Positions 55,501 through 64,000 of a stretch of DNA of 64,000 nt are shown here, in pieces (positions within the stretch are counted from its first letter, which is position 1; every line of letters begins with the position of its first letter). The notes under the pieces were generated by a model that did not search any database, was not told the DNA's origin, and saw only the letters and a program-made list of their open reading frames with translations. Position numbers and translations under genes: made by a program. Source of the DNA: Balneolaceae bacterium. Lineage in GTDB: Bacteria > Bacteroidota > Rhodothermia > Balneolales > Balneolaceae. Location: positions 1 through 64,000 of the forward strand of contig SLPZ01000073.1 in the NCBI GenBank assembly GCA_007131725.1. The letters are read 5' to 3'.

Positions 55501-58500
55501 ATGAAATTTGAGGGACATCGCATTTGGATTGCGCTTTTATTAGCCGTTTTGATCGTAAGTGGATATTTTTTCTATACCTTTCGATCAAATCAGGCACAAC
55601 TGCATGACCAGAGTATCCGGAGTCTTAGTATTACCCAATCCAACCTGAAGAATAGTTGGGAGGCCTATAAAATGCGCTGCAGAATACCTCCAGATGTCGG
55701 TGGAATAGAGGAAACAAACATTTCAGAAACTGACAGTTTGAAAAAAGTACTGAACATCTTGCTCAGTTCTATGCCCCCCAGCGATTTTTTCGATATAACC
55801 ATTATTACCGACTCTTCCGGGCAGGTGCTGGTTACCAAACCTGAAGCAATTATTGACAGGATGCCGGTAGGCGAGAACATTCAAACAGAAGAAATAAAAC
55901 TCGGCATTATAGACTCTGAACTAACTATTTCAGGTGACAATTACCAAATATTCCAGGTGCCCATACACTTGCAATGGGACCAACAAAATTGCCTCTGGAG
56001 ATCTGAAAACCAAGATTCAGAAAATGCAAACCAGGACATAGAATCTGAAAACCTGAATTCGGAAACTGAAAATCAGAACTCAGAACCTGATAACCTAAAA
56101 TCTGAATCTGAAAAAATCATTCTTTACGGTGCCCTTAGTCAGGAAAATTTTAACCAGGTTCGCTGGCGTATTCCGTTTATAGCCATTTATTTTCTGCTAA
56201 GCCTCGTAATTTTAATTATTGCCTCTTACCCTGTAATTCGAATTTTGGGAATGGGACGAGGCGATAGAATGACAGGTTCACAGGTATATCAGACAGGGCT
56301 CTCCCTTATTCTCCTTTCGCTATTTATAGGATTTTCTATCTCTTACTTTGCCAGCAGGCATGAAATCAAAAATAATCAGAGTGATTATGTGCAGAGCCTC
56401 ATTAATAATGTTGAGAAAATGCAGAAAGCTCAACTTTCAAAGTACATAATGTTATTGGATTTATTCATCAAAGTAGGAGGTGAACCTGTAAATAAATCTA
56501 ATATACAATATAATGAAACGATTGTAAGTGATATTGAGGGAAATATCCAACACTTGTGGCTTAGTTCAGATAAAAAAGCGATTGAAGATACTTTAATAAA
56601 TGATTTACCTGATTTAGCCACTCGGCATTATATAAAACGAGCTGTTGATGATAATTTTTATCATGGATCTCATTACTCATATAATCGGGGAAAATTCGAA
56701 AATGTAATCAGCAAGAAAAAGGTTTATTCAAACGAAAGAGACCACTCATATGAATTGATTCATGCAATAACTTTCAACAACGAAATTTATGATGCAGTAG
56801 ATACCTTATATACGAATCCAATTGGCCTGAAATATCTCATCATCAATGAAATCGGCGAGGTATATTATCGGCCGCCTTCGGTGAATACGGCTATTTTTAA
56901 CCTGAGAGAGGCAATACATCCTCGTCAATGGGATGAGGTTCTGGTATTGATGCAGAATAACGATTCTACGGAAACACCATTGCAAATTAATATCTATTTT
57001 GAAGGCCAGCGTTTTAATGCCTTTCTGCAAAAAATGTCTACAGAACCACTCAATCTGAAAGAATCCTCCTGGATTCTCGTGTTCGACGATCCCAATCTGC
57101 TGGCATTTCGCAGTTACTCGGCATTTATGTATTCGGCTGTCGGTTATTTATTCCTGCTGATTATTTTCCTTGCCATTGGCCTGATATCGTATGCGATCAG
57201 GCCGGAGGTCTATTATCTCTCATTCCGCAGGTTTAATCAATATTTTTTCAGGCCGTCTTTTAAGAAGCGCAAAGAGAATGTAATCCTATGTTTGATCATA
57301 TCTACGCATATCCTCTTTTTTATCATCATTTTAAATTGTATAGATATTCATCACATTTGGCTGCTTTTACTTCTTTTTGGGTTAACCGTTCCATTTATCA
57401 TACTATCGCGGCACCTCCTGCTGTCTGATTTTCTTCAAAAACTAACAACAGCATCATCCTGGAAATTTCCACTGTCGGTATTCGCTGTTATTCTGCTGAT
57501 CCTTTATTTCCTTTATCACTTGCCGGTTATCGAATTTCACTACTTATTGATTTTATTATTTCTGTTAGGAATTCAAGCCGGATGGATAATATTTATCATA
57601 TGGGCATTCAATAACTATCCGTTTCAGATTCAAAAAAAATTAAAAAAAATACTCTGGCTCCGTGGCATATCAAACTTTATAAAGGCGTTTGTTCGAAACC
57701 CGAATCAAATGTTTTCTTTTACATTTGCAATTTGGGCGCTGCTGATCGGAATGATTGCGGGTTATGCCATTCATCACTCCGCATTCCATTATGAAGACAA
57801 ACTCTGGGAGCTTGCAGTTGAACACAAGACCGGAGAACCACACCTTCACGAAGACAATAAAAACCATGTGGAACATTCTTCCAGAAGTACCAATCATGAT
57901 CACAACGGCCATTTTCATACGGCAAGTTTAAATCCCTTTTTAAATCACTTTGAGTATTGGCGAAGGCAATGGCTCTTTAATTATACGGGTATAGATTATC
58001 CGGTCATCAACCGTTATATCTATGCCGGAAGATCCCAAATTATGGATGCCTTTGATCACGATCATACTGAAGAAAATGATCATTCTCACCAAGTTCACCA
58101 TTCAAAAGAACCACTAACTTTATTTCTGATCGTTCTTTCATTTCTTGCTGGTTTTATGCTGCTCTATTATCTCGTAAAAATCCTCTCAAAACGCATTTTC
58201 CTGACTGAATACTGGAAATTTTTGCCCGATCCGGCACCTGCTCCAAAAATCAAAAACTATACCTATATACTGACCCCTGATCCCGAAAATGCGCTGAGGG
58301 AACTCCAATCCGGGTTTTTAAAGAATAAAAAATACAAAATACTCAATCTCGCCGGACGGTCGGAACGGGAAAAATTGCGACGGACTGAAGCATCCGGCAG
58401 TATTCCATTTGGCATCCTGTTGAAAGACACCGACGGAATTGCATTACTGAATGCAGACCGTGCACTCCGCTCTTCAGATGACATCGAAAATCTCACAGAT

Positions 58501-59310
58501 CTTATTACAATCTTCAAACAAAAGGAAAAATTTGTTCTGATGACCGGATCAAAAAGCATGAAAGACCTGCAGGAATCCGTGCTTTCCGACAAGGATCCCG
58601 AGCGGGACCATGCACTGCTGAACTGGATGGATGTAACAGGATCGTTTTTTTCAAGCCTCATACCCGTCGGTTACGGGCTTAAACCACCTGAGCCCGGCAA
58701 AGAATCATCCGGCAACAAATATGTCGAAAAGCTGAGAAGAGAAATTTTGTACGGCCCTCACACAAAAGCACTTTCCTATCTTGTAAAACTCGCTGATAAT
58801 GAAGCAAAATCCGGAAAATTTGGCAAAAAAGAGTACCAGAGATGCATCCTGAATATTCAAAGGCACAACAAATCGTATTATCAGAATTTATGGGATCAGC
58901 TCACATTCCGTGAAAAACAGATGGTGAATAACTATGCAAATGAAGGATTTGTAAACTACTCCAATATCGGTGTGGTAACAGAATTACTCCAAAAGGGCAT
59001 TTTCAGATATGACGACCGGCACGAAGACATCAGGCTTTTTAACATAAGCTTCTGCAATTTTGCAACTCAGGCCGTAACCGGTCAGCTTGCCAAAGAATTT
59101 AAAAAAGATAAAAAACTGCACGGAAATGTAAGCCATTTAAGAAATGCTATTCTTACAATTTTTTTCCTTACCATTCTCGGTATTGCCATTATCAGGCCAG
59201 AACTACCCCAGCAATATATTGGTGCCATCAGCGGCGGTCTTGCCCTCATCAGCTCTCTTGCATCGGTTGCCGGTAAACTCCCTTGGAACATTCCCATTCT
59301 CGAAAAGTAA
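55501..59310 (+). CDS. Large multi-TM protein of unknown function with His-rich segments and a cytoplasmic C-terminal NTPase-like/wHTH-like region
   Basis: 1269-aa ORF; N-term TM plus extracytoplasmic segment, multiple central TM helices, HDHNGHFH and HDHTEENDHSHQVHH segments, C-term soluble region and terminal TM pair. Confidence 0.8.
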   Translation: MKFEGHRIWIALLLAVLIVSGYFFYTFRSNQAQLHDQSIRSLSITQSNLKNSWEAYKMRCRIPPDVGGIEETNISETDSLKKVLNILLSSMPPSDFFDITIITDSSGQVLVTKPEAIIDRMPVGENIQTEEIKLGIIDSELTISGDNYQIFQVPIHLQWDQQNCLWRSENQDSENANQDIESENLNSETENQNSEPDNLKSESEKIILYGALSQENFNQVRWRIPFIAIYFLLSLVILIIASYPVIRILGMGRGDRMTGSQVYQTGLSLILLSLFIGFSISYFASRHEIKNNQSDYVQSLINNVEKMQKAQLSKYIMLLDLFIKVGGEPVNKSNIQYNETIVSDIEGNIQHLWLSSDKKAIEDTLINDLPDLATRHYIKRAVDDNFYHGSHYSYNRGKFENVISKKKVYSNERDHSYELIHAITFNNEIYDAVDTLYTNPIGLKYLIINEIGEVYYRPPSVNTAIFNLREAIHPRQWDEVLVLMQNNDSTETPLQINIYFEGQRFNAFLQKMSTEPLNLKESSWILVFDDPNLLAFRSYSAFMYSAVGYLFLLIIFLAIGLISYAIRPEVYYLSFRRFNQYFFRPSFKKRKENVILCLIISTHILFFIIILNCIDIHHIWLLLLLFGLTVPFIILSRHLLLSDFLQKLTTASSWKFPLSVFAVILLILYFLYHLPVIEFHYLLILLFLLGIQAGWIIFIIWAFNNYPFQIQKKLKKILWLRGISNFIKAFVRNPNQMFSFTFAIWALLIGMIAGYAIHHSAFHYEDKLWELAVEHKTGEPHLHEDNKNHVEHSSRSTNHDHNGHFHTASLNPFLNHFEYWRRQWLFNYTGIDYPVINRYIYAGRSQIMDAFDHDHTEENDHSHQVHHSKEPLTLFLIVLSFLAGFMLLYYLVKILSKRIFLTEYWKFLPDPAPAPKIKNYTYILTPDPENALRELQSGFLKNKKYKILNLAGRSEREKLRRTEASGSIPFGILLKDTDGIALLNADRALRSSDDIENLTDLITIFKQKEKFVLMTGSKSMKDLQESVLSDKDPERDHALLNWMDVTGSFFSSLIPVGYGLKPPEPGKESSGNKYVEKLRREILYGPHTKALSYLVKLADNEAKSGKFGKKEYQRCILNIQRHNKSYYQNLWDQLTFREKQMVNNYANEGFVNYSNIGVVTELLQKGIFRYDDRHEDIRLFNISFCNFATQAVTGQLAKEFKKDKKLHGNVSHLRNAILTIFFLTILGIAIIRPELPQQYIGAISGGLALISSLASVAGKLPWNIPILEK

Positions 59311-59429
59311 CCGATCTCTGCATTTGATTAATCTGATAACGATATAATTTTCAAAAACTTTAAATATTTTAAAATTAGTATATTTTTAACAACTTAAGCG
59401 ATCCGTCTTTATTCATTTAAGAAATTAAT

Positions 59430-60722
59430 ATGGACAAAGTTAAAGCACTCATCAGGAGCAGCCCTATCGTAATTGCCCTGATTTACATTGTTGTGGGTTT
59501 TCTTTGGATACAGTTCTCGGATCAGTGGGTGCTTGCCATGTTTGATGATCCGGAATCCATTACACGTGTGCAATCACTAAAAGGATGGTTTTTTGTGGCA
59601 GCCAGCGGCTTCATCATTTTTCTGCTGGTAAGTCAAAACAACAGAATGCTCGGAAATGTGATACGCAGCCTCGACCGCACCAATAAAAAATTTGAGTCAA
59701 CTATTGAAAATGCCCCTGTTGGAATTGCTCATCACAAAATCAATGAAAAGTGGCTCGAAGTAAATCAATCGTTTTGTAATCTGTTTGGATATGAACGAGA
59801 TGAACTCCTGAAACTCGGTTTTGATGATATTGTCCATCCCGACGATCTTGAGAAATGCCGTGAATTGGATAAAAAACTGGTTTCAGGAAAAATTCAATAT
59901 TACGAATTTGAAATAAAGTATATCCGAAAGGATGGAAGTATATTTCCGGGTTTTCTCAGAAAAGCCTTCGTAAATGACAATAATGGAAGCTCGCCGTATA
60001 TCATCGCAATTCTTGAAGATATTTCAAGCCAAAAAAATCACGCAAAGCAAATTCGCAAATCACTCCGCGATAAGGAAATACTATTGTCCGAAGTTCATCA
60101 CCGGGTAAAAAACAACCTGGCTTTAATCTCAGCCCTGTTGAATCTCCAGGATATGCATTTTGAAAATAAAGAGCTGAATTCAATTCTGTCTGAAAACAAA
60201 ATCCGAATCAAATGCCTTGCCTTGATTCATGAAACTTTTTCTCAAAATGAAAACTCTGCCGATATTAATTTTCGGAAATTTTTAAATGAGCTGTCAGATT
60301 ATTTACTATCAGAACTGGCCGCGAGCAAAGAAAAAGTAACCCTCAAAAAAAATATTCAACCACTCAACCTCAATATAAATATCGCCATTCCTGTCAGTTT
60401 GATATATACCGAACTGATGATTAAAAACCTTTCTGATACTAAGCTAAAGGGTAATACAGAAATTTCTATTTCGGCAGTAGAAGAAAATGAAATTATTTCG
60501 CTTGTGTTGAAGATACCCGTAAATCAAAACTTTGAAGATTCTCAGATTCTGGACCCAGAAAATCTAAGCTCTATAATTATCAACACACTGGCAGCCCAAA
60601 TTGAAGGCAGTTTCAAGGCTAAAAGTGTAAACAGCATCCTTTCTTATTCACTCACATTTTCAAAGAAAGAACTTCGGGGAGGAGCAAGCCATCTTACTAA
60701 TCAGGATATTTTTACGATGTGA
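59430..60722 (+). CDS. PAS / HisKA_2 sensor histidine kinase homologue with apparently degenerate ATPase domain
   Basis: Two TM; PAS (FESTIENAPVGIAHHKINEKWLEVNQSFCNLFGYERDELLKLGFDDIVHPDDL); HisKA_2 LSEVHHRVKNNLALISALLNLQ. Confidence 0.85.
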   Translation: MDKVKALIRSSPIVIALIYIVVGFLWIQFSDQWVLAMFDDPESITRVQSLKGWFFVAASGFIIFLLVSQNNRMLGNVIRSLDRTNKKFESTIENAPVGIAHHKINEKWLEVNQSFCNLFGYERDELLKLGFDDIVHPDDLEKCRELDKKLVSGKIQYYEFEIKYIRKDGSIFPGFLRKAFVNDNNGSSPYIIAILEDISSQKNHAKQIRKSLRDKEILLSEVHHRVKNNLALISALLNLQDMHFENKELNSILSENKIRIKCLALIHETFSQNENSADINFRKFLNELSDYLLSELAASKEKVTLKKNIQPLNLNINIAIPVSLIYTELMIKNLSDTKLKGNTEISISAVEENEIISLVLKIPVNQNFEDSQILDPENLSSIIINTLAAQIEGSFKAKSVNSILSYSLTFSKKELRGGASHLTNQDIFTM

Positions 60723-60746
60723 GAAATAATTTTCGCAGGCAGTACA

Positions 60747-61556
60747 TTATCCCGAAAATACCGTGTAAAGCATATTGGCACAAAGCATCAAAAGCAAAAC
60801 GGCAAATAGCTTTTTCAGAGCATCAACCGGAAGTTTGTGAGCCAGCTTTGCACCAAGCGGAGCTGTAACTGTACTGACAATTGTGATGGCTATTACCGCA
60901 GGAATATAGATAAAACCGAGTGTGAATTCGGGAAGTGTATCAACAGATAAGCCTCCTGTGATATACCCGAGAGAACCGGCAACCGAAATCGGAAATCCAA
61001 CGGCTGCCGACGTTCCGATGGCATTCTGGATTTTTACATTGCACCAATTTAAAAACGGAACCGTGAGCGATCCACCCCCGATGGCCACCAGCGCCGAAAT
61101 GCCCCCTATTCCTGCTCCGGCCGCAGAAAGTCCCAGTGTACCCGGAAGTTTTCTTGACGGCTGCGGCTTGAAATTCTTAAACATCCGGAAAGAAACATAC
61201 AGCATGAACAGGACAAAAAATATGGCCAGCGGCTGCGATGGAATATAGGCAGCGATAAAAGCCACGCTGAATGTACCCAGAATAATTCCCGGAGAAATTC
61301 GCAATACCACCGGCCAGAGAACCCCGCCGTGCTGATGATGCGCACGCAAACTTGCCAAAGATGTGAACATGATGGCGGCCATGGAAGTAGCCAGTGCCAA
61401 ATGTACAATGTGATCAGCCGGAAAGCCCTGAATCACAAAAAATGTAGTAAGTACAGGCACCATTATCCCGCCGCCGCCAATACCGAACAGTCCGGCTAAA
61501 AAACCCACTGCAGAACCCAGGGCGATGTAAGCTAAAATCCATTCAAATTCAATCAA
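60747..61556 (-). CDS. TSUP family (TauE/SafE) membrane transporter
   Basis: GSAVGFLAGLFGIGGGGIMVPVL...GGISALVAIGGGSLTVPFLNWCNVKIQNAIGTSAAVGFPISV. Confidence 0.92.
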   Translation of the reverse strand: MIEFEWILAYIALGSAVGFLAGLFGIGGGGIMVPVLTTFFVIQGFPADHIVHLALATSMAAIMFTSLASLRAHHQHGGVLWPVVLRISPGIILGTFSVAFIAAYIPSQPLAIFFVLFMLYVSFRMFKNFKPQPSRKLPGTLGLSAAGAGIGGISALVAIGGGSLTVPFLNWCNVKIQNAIGTSAAVGFPISVAGSLGYITGGLSVDTLPEFTLGFIYIPAVIAITIVSTVTAPLGAKLAHKLPVDALKKLFAVLLLMLCANMLYTVFSG

Positions 61557-62000
61557 ACCCGGTTTATTTTAATTGCTGTTTGGCAGACGATTTCATATTT
61601 GGCCTTCTTTTCCCAAAAAGATACTTACAAATTATTTATCATATAAAAATAACTGAAACTGACATCGATGTTTGATCATACTCATTAAATCGGCGTTTCA
61701 GGGCAAATAAAATTAAAGTTCTACCGAAAATTTTGTGGGTAATAGGCGATATCACTAAATCATGGTTGCTGTTAATTGACAGCAGGCAGTTGCAGTTGGC
61801 AACTCATTTGGATAAATATGGACGGTAAATGATCTTTCAATACAAATAAAAACAGATGTTAAAACTTAAATAAACCAAATTATAAAGTTTTCAACTGTCT
61901 ACTGTCAACTCAAAAACACCTTCTTAAAAATCTCACCCTGCTACCCACAGTTTTTTTCGGTAAATCCAAGTTTAATAAAATTCACTCCGGCATAACAATC

Positions 62001-62489
62001 ATGGTAATCATTTTAATGGGCGTTTCTGGCTGCGGAAAAACCACCGTTGGCGAGCTGCTCGCGGAAAAATTAGACCTGCCTTTTTACGATGCAGATGACT
62101 TTCACCCCGACGTTAATGTAAAAAAAATGCGTTCCGGAATTCCGCTGAATGATGACGACCGAAAACCCTGGCTCGAAGAGTTGTCACGGCAGATCAAACA
62201 CTGGAATAAAAAAGACGGAGCCGTACTTGCATGTTCAGCACTCAAAAAAAAATACCGGGATATTCTCAGAGCGGATTCGGCACGTAATGAAGTTCAATTT
62301 GTTTACCTGAAAGGTTCGAAAGAATTAATTCTAAACAGACTCGAAGAGCGAAGCGGCCACTATATGCCCCCCGGCCTGCTCGATTCTCAATTTTCCGCAC
62401 TCGAAGAACCCGAAAATGCAATCGTCATTTCGATTAATCAATCACCGGAAAAAATCACTGAAAGCATTATTGACCGACTGGATTTGTGA
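62001..62489 (+). CDS. gntK: Gluconokinase
   Basis: MGVSGCGKTTVGELLAEKLDLPFYDADDFHPDVNVKKMRSGIPLNDDDRKPWL; SGHYMPPGLLDSQFSALEEP. Confidence 0.94.
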   Translation: MVIILMGVSGCGKTTVGELLAEKLDLPFYDADDFHPDVNVKKMRSGIPLNDDDRKPWLEELSRQIKHWNKKDGAVLACSALKKKYRDILRADSARNEVQFVYLKGSKELILNRLEERSGHYMPPGLLDSQFSALEEPENAIVISINQSPEKITESIIDRLDL

Positions 62490-62739
62490 TCCATTATCCG
62501 CGCCCCTCTGCGCTCAATCTCCACAGAAATATCTGAAAAACACCATCAGAAATTCATGATATTTTTCTGAATAAGGGAATAAATAGGTCAATTATTTCAT
62601 CTAAACCTATGGTCAAATTTTGGGTATAAATAATTATTTAAAAATTCATTTTTGGTTAAAATTTCAATTCTAAATTGAAGTAAAACTACTATGCAAATGA
62701 TAATGCAAGTAATATTTAATCAACTAAATAGCCTGAAAA

Positions 62740-63645
62740 ATGAATATACTCACTATCTACCAAAAGGGCGCCTCTCTTGTTTTTGCTTTAATCGTTCTTT
62801 TCACTTATCCCCTTAATGCACAAAACCAGCTTGAGGATGCTATCAGACAGCTATCCGCCGATAATGTATCAGGATATATGCAGCCATTTTTAAATGGTTT
62901 TTCCGGGAATATGAACTCTGGATTTTCGGGTTCAGCAAAAATTGATGATAAATTCACAATCAGGATCGATGCTATTGGTATGGCCACTATGATCGGATCT
63001 TCTGAGGAAGTATACAATGCCGTTCCGCCTTCTCCGTTTGCGCAGCAACCCGTAAGAACGGCTACTGTTTTTGGAGACCAGGGGGCGGTTGTACAGGGGC
63101 CAGAAGGGCTGAGTTATAAATTCCAGAACGGACAACTGGATATGGATTACTTTCCGCTGGTTGCTCCTCAACTGACCATCGGAAATTTCTACAACACACA
63201 ATTAATCTTCCGGTTTTTCACGTATTCAGGCGATTCCGATGTACCGGATATCGACATGATAGGACTCGGCCTGAGGCATGGCCTGAACCAATATTTTGGA
63301 GAGCTTCCGGTTGATATTGCCGCCGGGGTGTTTTTTCAATCCTTTAAGATCGGGGATATCATCAATACCAATTTTTTCTCCGTAAATGGCATGGCCAGCA
63401 AAGAGTTCAGTCTGCTAACCCTATACGGCGGATTGCAATTTGAGTATTCGAACATGAATCTGAACTACACGCTATCGAGCTCCTCTGGTGATCAAGAATC
63501 AGAAGTTGATCTCAGTTTCAGCTCAGATAATTATATACGTGCTATGGCCGGCCTGAATCTTAACCTGGGTGTTGTACACATTCGAACTGATTTCAACCTT
63601 GGAAAAGTCTCTGTTTTGAGCGCATCTATCGGTTTTGGAATCTGA
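62740..63645 (+). CDS. DUF6588-like outer-membrane-type protein
   Basis: Signal peptide; ANVSGYMQPFLNGFSGNMNSGF-type N-terminus and beta-strand-rich C-terminus. Confidence 0.65.
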   Translation: MNILTIYQKGASLVFALIVLFTYPLNAQNQLEDAIRQLSADNVSGYMQPFLNGFSGNMNSGFSGSAKIDDKFTIRIDAIGMATMIGSSEEVYNAVPPSPFAQQPVRTATVFGDQGAVVQGPEGLSYKFQNGQLDMDYFPLVAPQLTIGNFYNTQLIFRFFTYSGDSDVPDIDMIGLGLRHGLNQYFGELPVDIAAGVFFQSFKIGDIINTNFFSVNGMASKEFSLLTLYGGLQFEYSNMNLNYTLSSSSGDQESEVDLSFSSDNYIRAMAGLNLNLGVVHIRTDFNLGKVSVLSASIGFGI

Positions 63646-63695
63646 TCAAATTAAAAATCACAAAACTGAAAAAATATTAATCCAATCCTTAAATC

Positions 63696-64000
63696 ATGAA
63701 AAATCAAAGAAAAACTCTACTTGGCCTTTTGGCAGTCGCCCTGCTATATGTTTCGTGTGATGATATGCTGCGGGACAACCTGGTGATGCTCGATGCCGTA
63801 TCCTCATTCACCTATTCTATTGATACAGGCGACAATAATTACTCTGAAACAGAAAGAGTGAACCTGCAAAGTGTGATTGATGATATTGATGGTGATGTGG
63901 AAGATGTCAGTTTTTTCAATATCACGATGCTTGTTAGCGATATTTACGACAGTTCTCCCGAAACTTCTTTCTCGGGGCAGCTTACAGCAAGGCAATCCGG
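63696..64000 (+). CDS. Putative lipoprotein, truncated by window end
   Basis: MKNQRKTLLGLLAVALLYVSCDDMLRDNLVMLDAVSSFTYSIDTGDNNYSE...; lipobox LYVSC; open to the end of the window. Confidence 0.65.
   Translation, partial: MKNQRKTLLGLLAVALLYVSCDDMLRDNLVMLDAVSSFTYSIDTGDNNYSETERVNLQSVIDDIDGDVEDVSFFNITMLVSDIYDSSPETSFSGQLTARQS

Noticed and set aside
1-64000. tRNA, rRNA, prophage, integrase or transposase genes
   Set aside because: None recognised by reading; a tRNAscan/Infernal run would be needed to exclude small RNAs formally.

Overview
The window is a 64 kb chromosomal segment that is almost entirely coding. Gene content and protein styles (SusC-like TonB receptor, short primary sigma factor, Reg_prop two-component kinase, OmpA and FadL-like envelope proteins) suggest a member of Bacteroidota/Balneolota or a relative. 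That assignment is an inference from recognised families only. Main blocks, left to right: truncated aconitase; tandem HU genes, the second fused to a TM helix and LysM; Dabb and Smr proteins; TonB receptor; SIMPL; tesA/ybbA/ybbP-like trio; tandem Usp; FadL-like porin; repetitive His/Tyr-rich and Ser/Arg/Asn-rich lipoprotein; LuxR-type response regulator plus Reg_prop histidine kinase; primary sigma factor; phosphopentomutase; GAF plus degenerate GGDEF-like protein; oligoendopeptidase F; fused E2/E1 2-oxoglutarate dehydrogenase; FolE2; PTPS; FtsH; ThiL; ExbB/x/ExbD/ExbD; OmpA lipoprotein; DsbD; rpsF-rpsR-rplI; nuoL-nuoM-PCD-nuoN. Divergent from nuoL is an 11-gene Mrp/Mbh-type cation antiporter operon. 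The right end carries a 1269-aa multi-TM protein of unknown function, a PAS/HisKA_2 kinase with an apparently degenerate ATPase domain, TSUP, gluconokinase, a DUF6588-like protein and a truncated lipoprotein. No tRNA, rRNA, CRISPR, prophage or transposase gene was recognised. Best leads: (1) the Mbh-ordered antiporter operon without hydrogenase genes, next to an orphan nuoLM(N); (2) the 1269-aa protein with a possible degenerate NTPase/wHTH tail beside a likely pseudokinase; (3) a shared dyad (TCACAT-N4-ATGTGA) upstream of both the two-component kinase and the repetitive lipoprotein; (4) MITE-like intergenic repeats, one flanked by an exact 30-bp duplication of the end of the smr gene.
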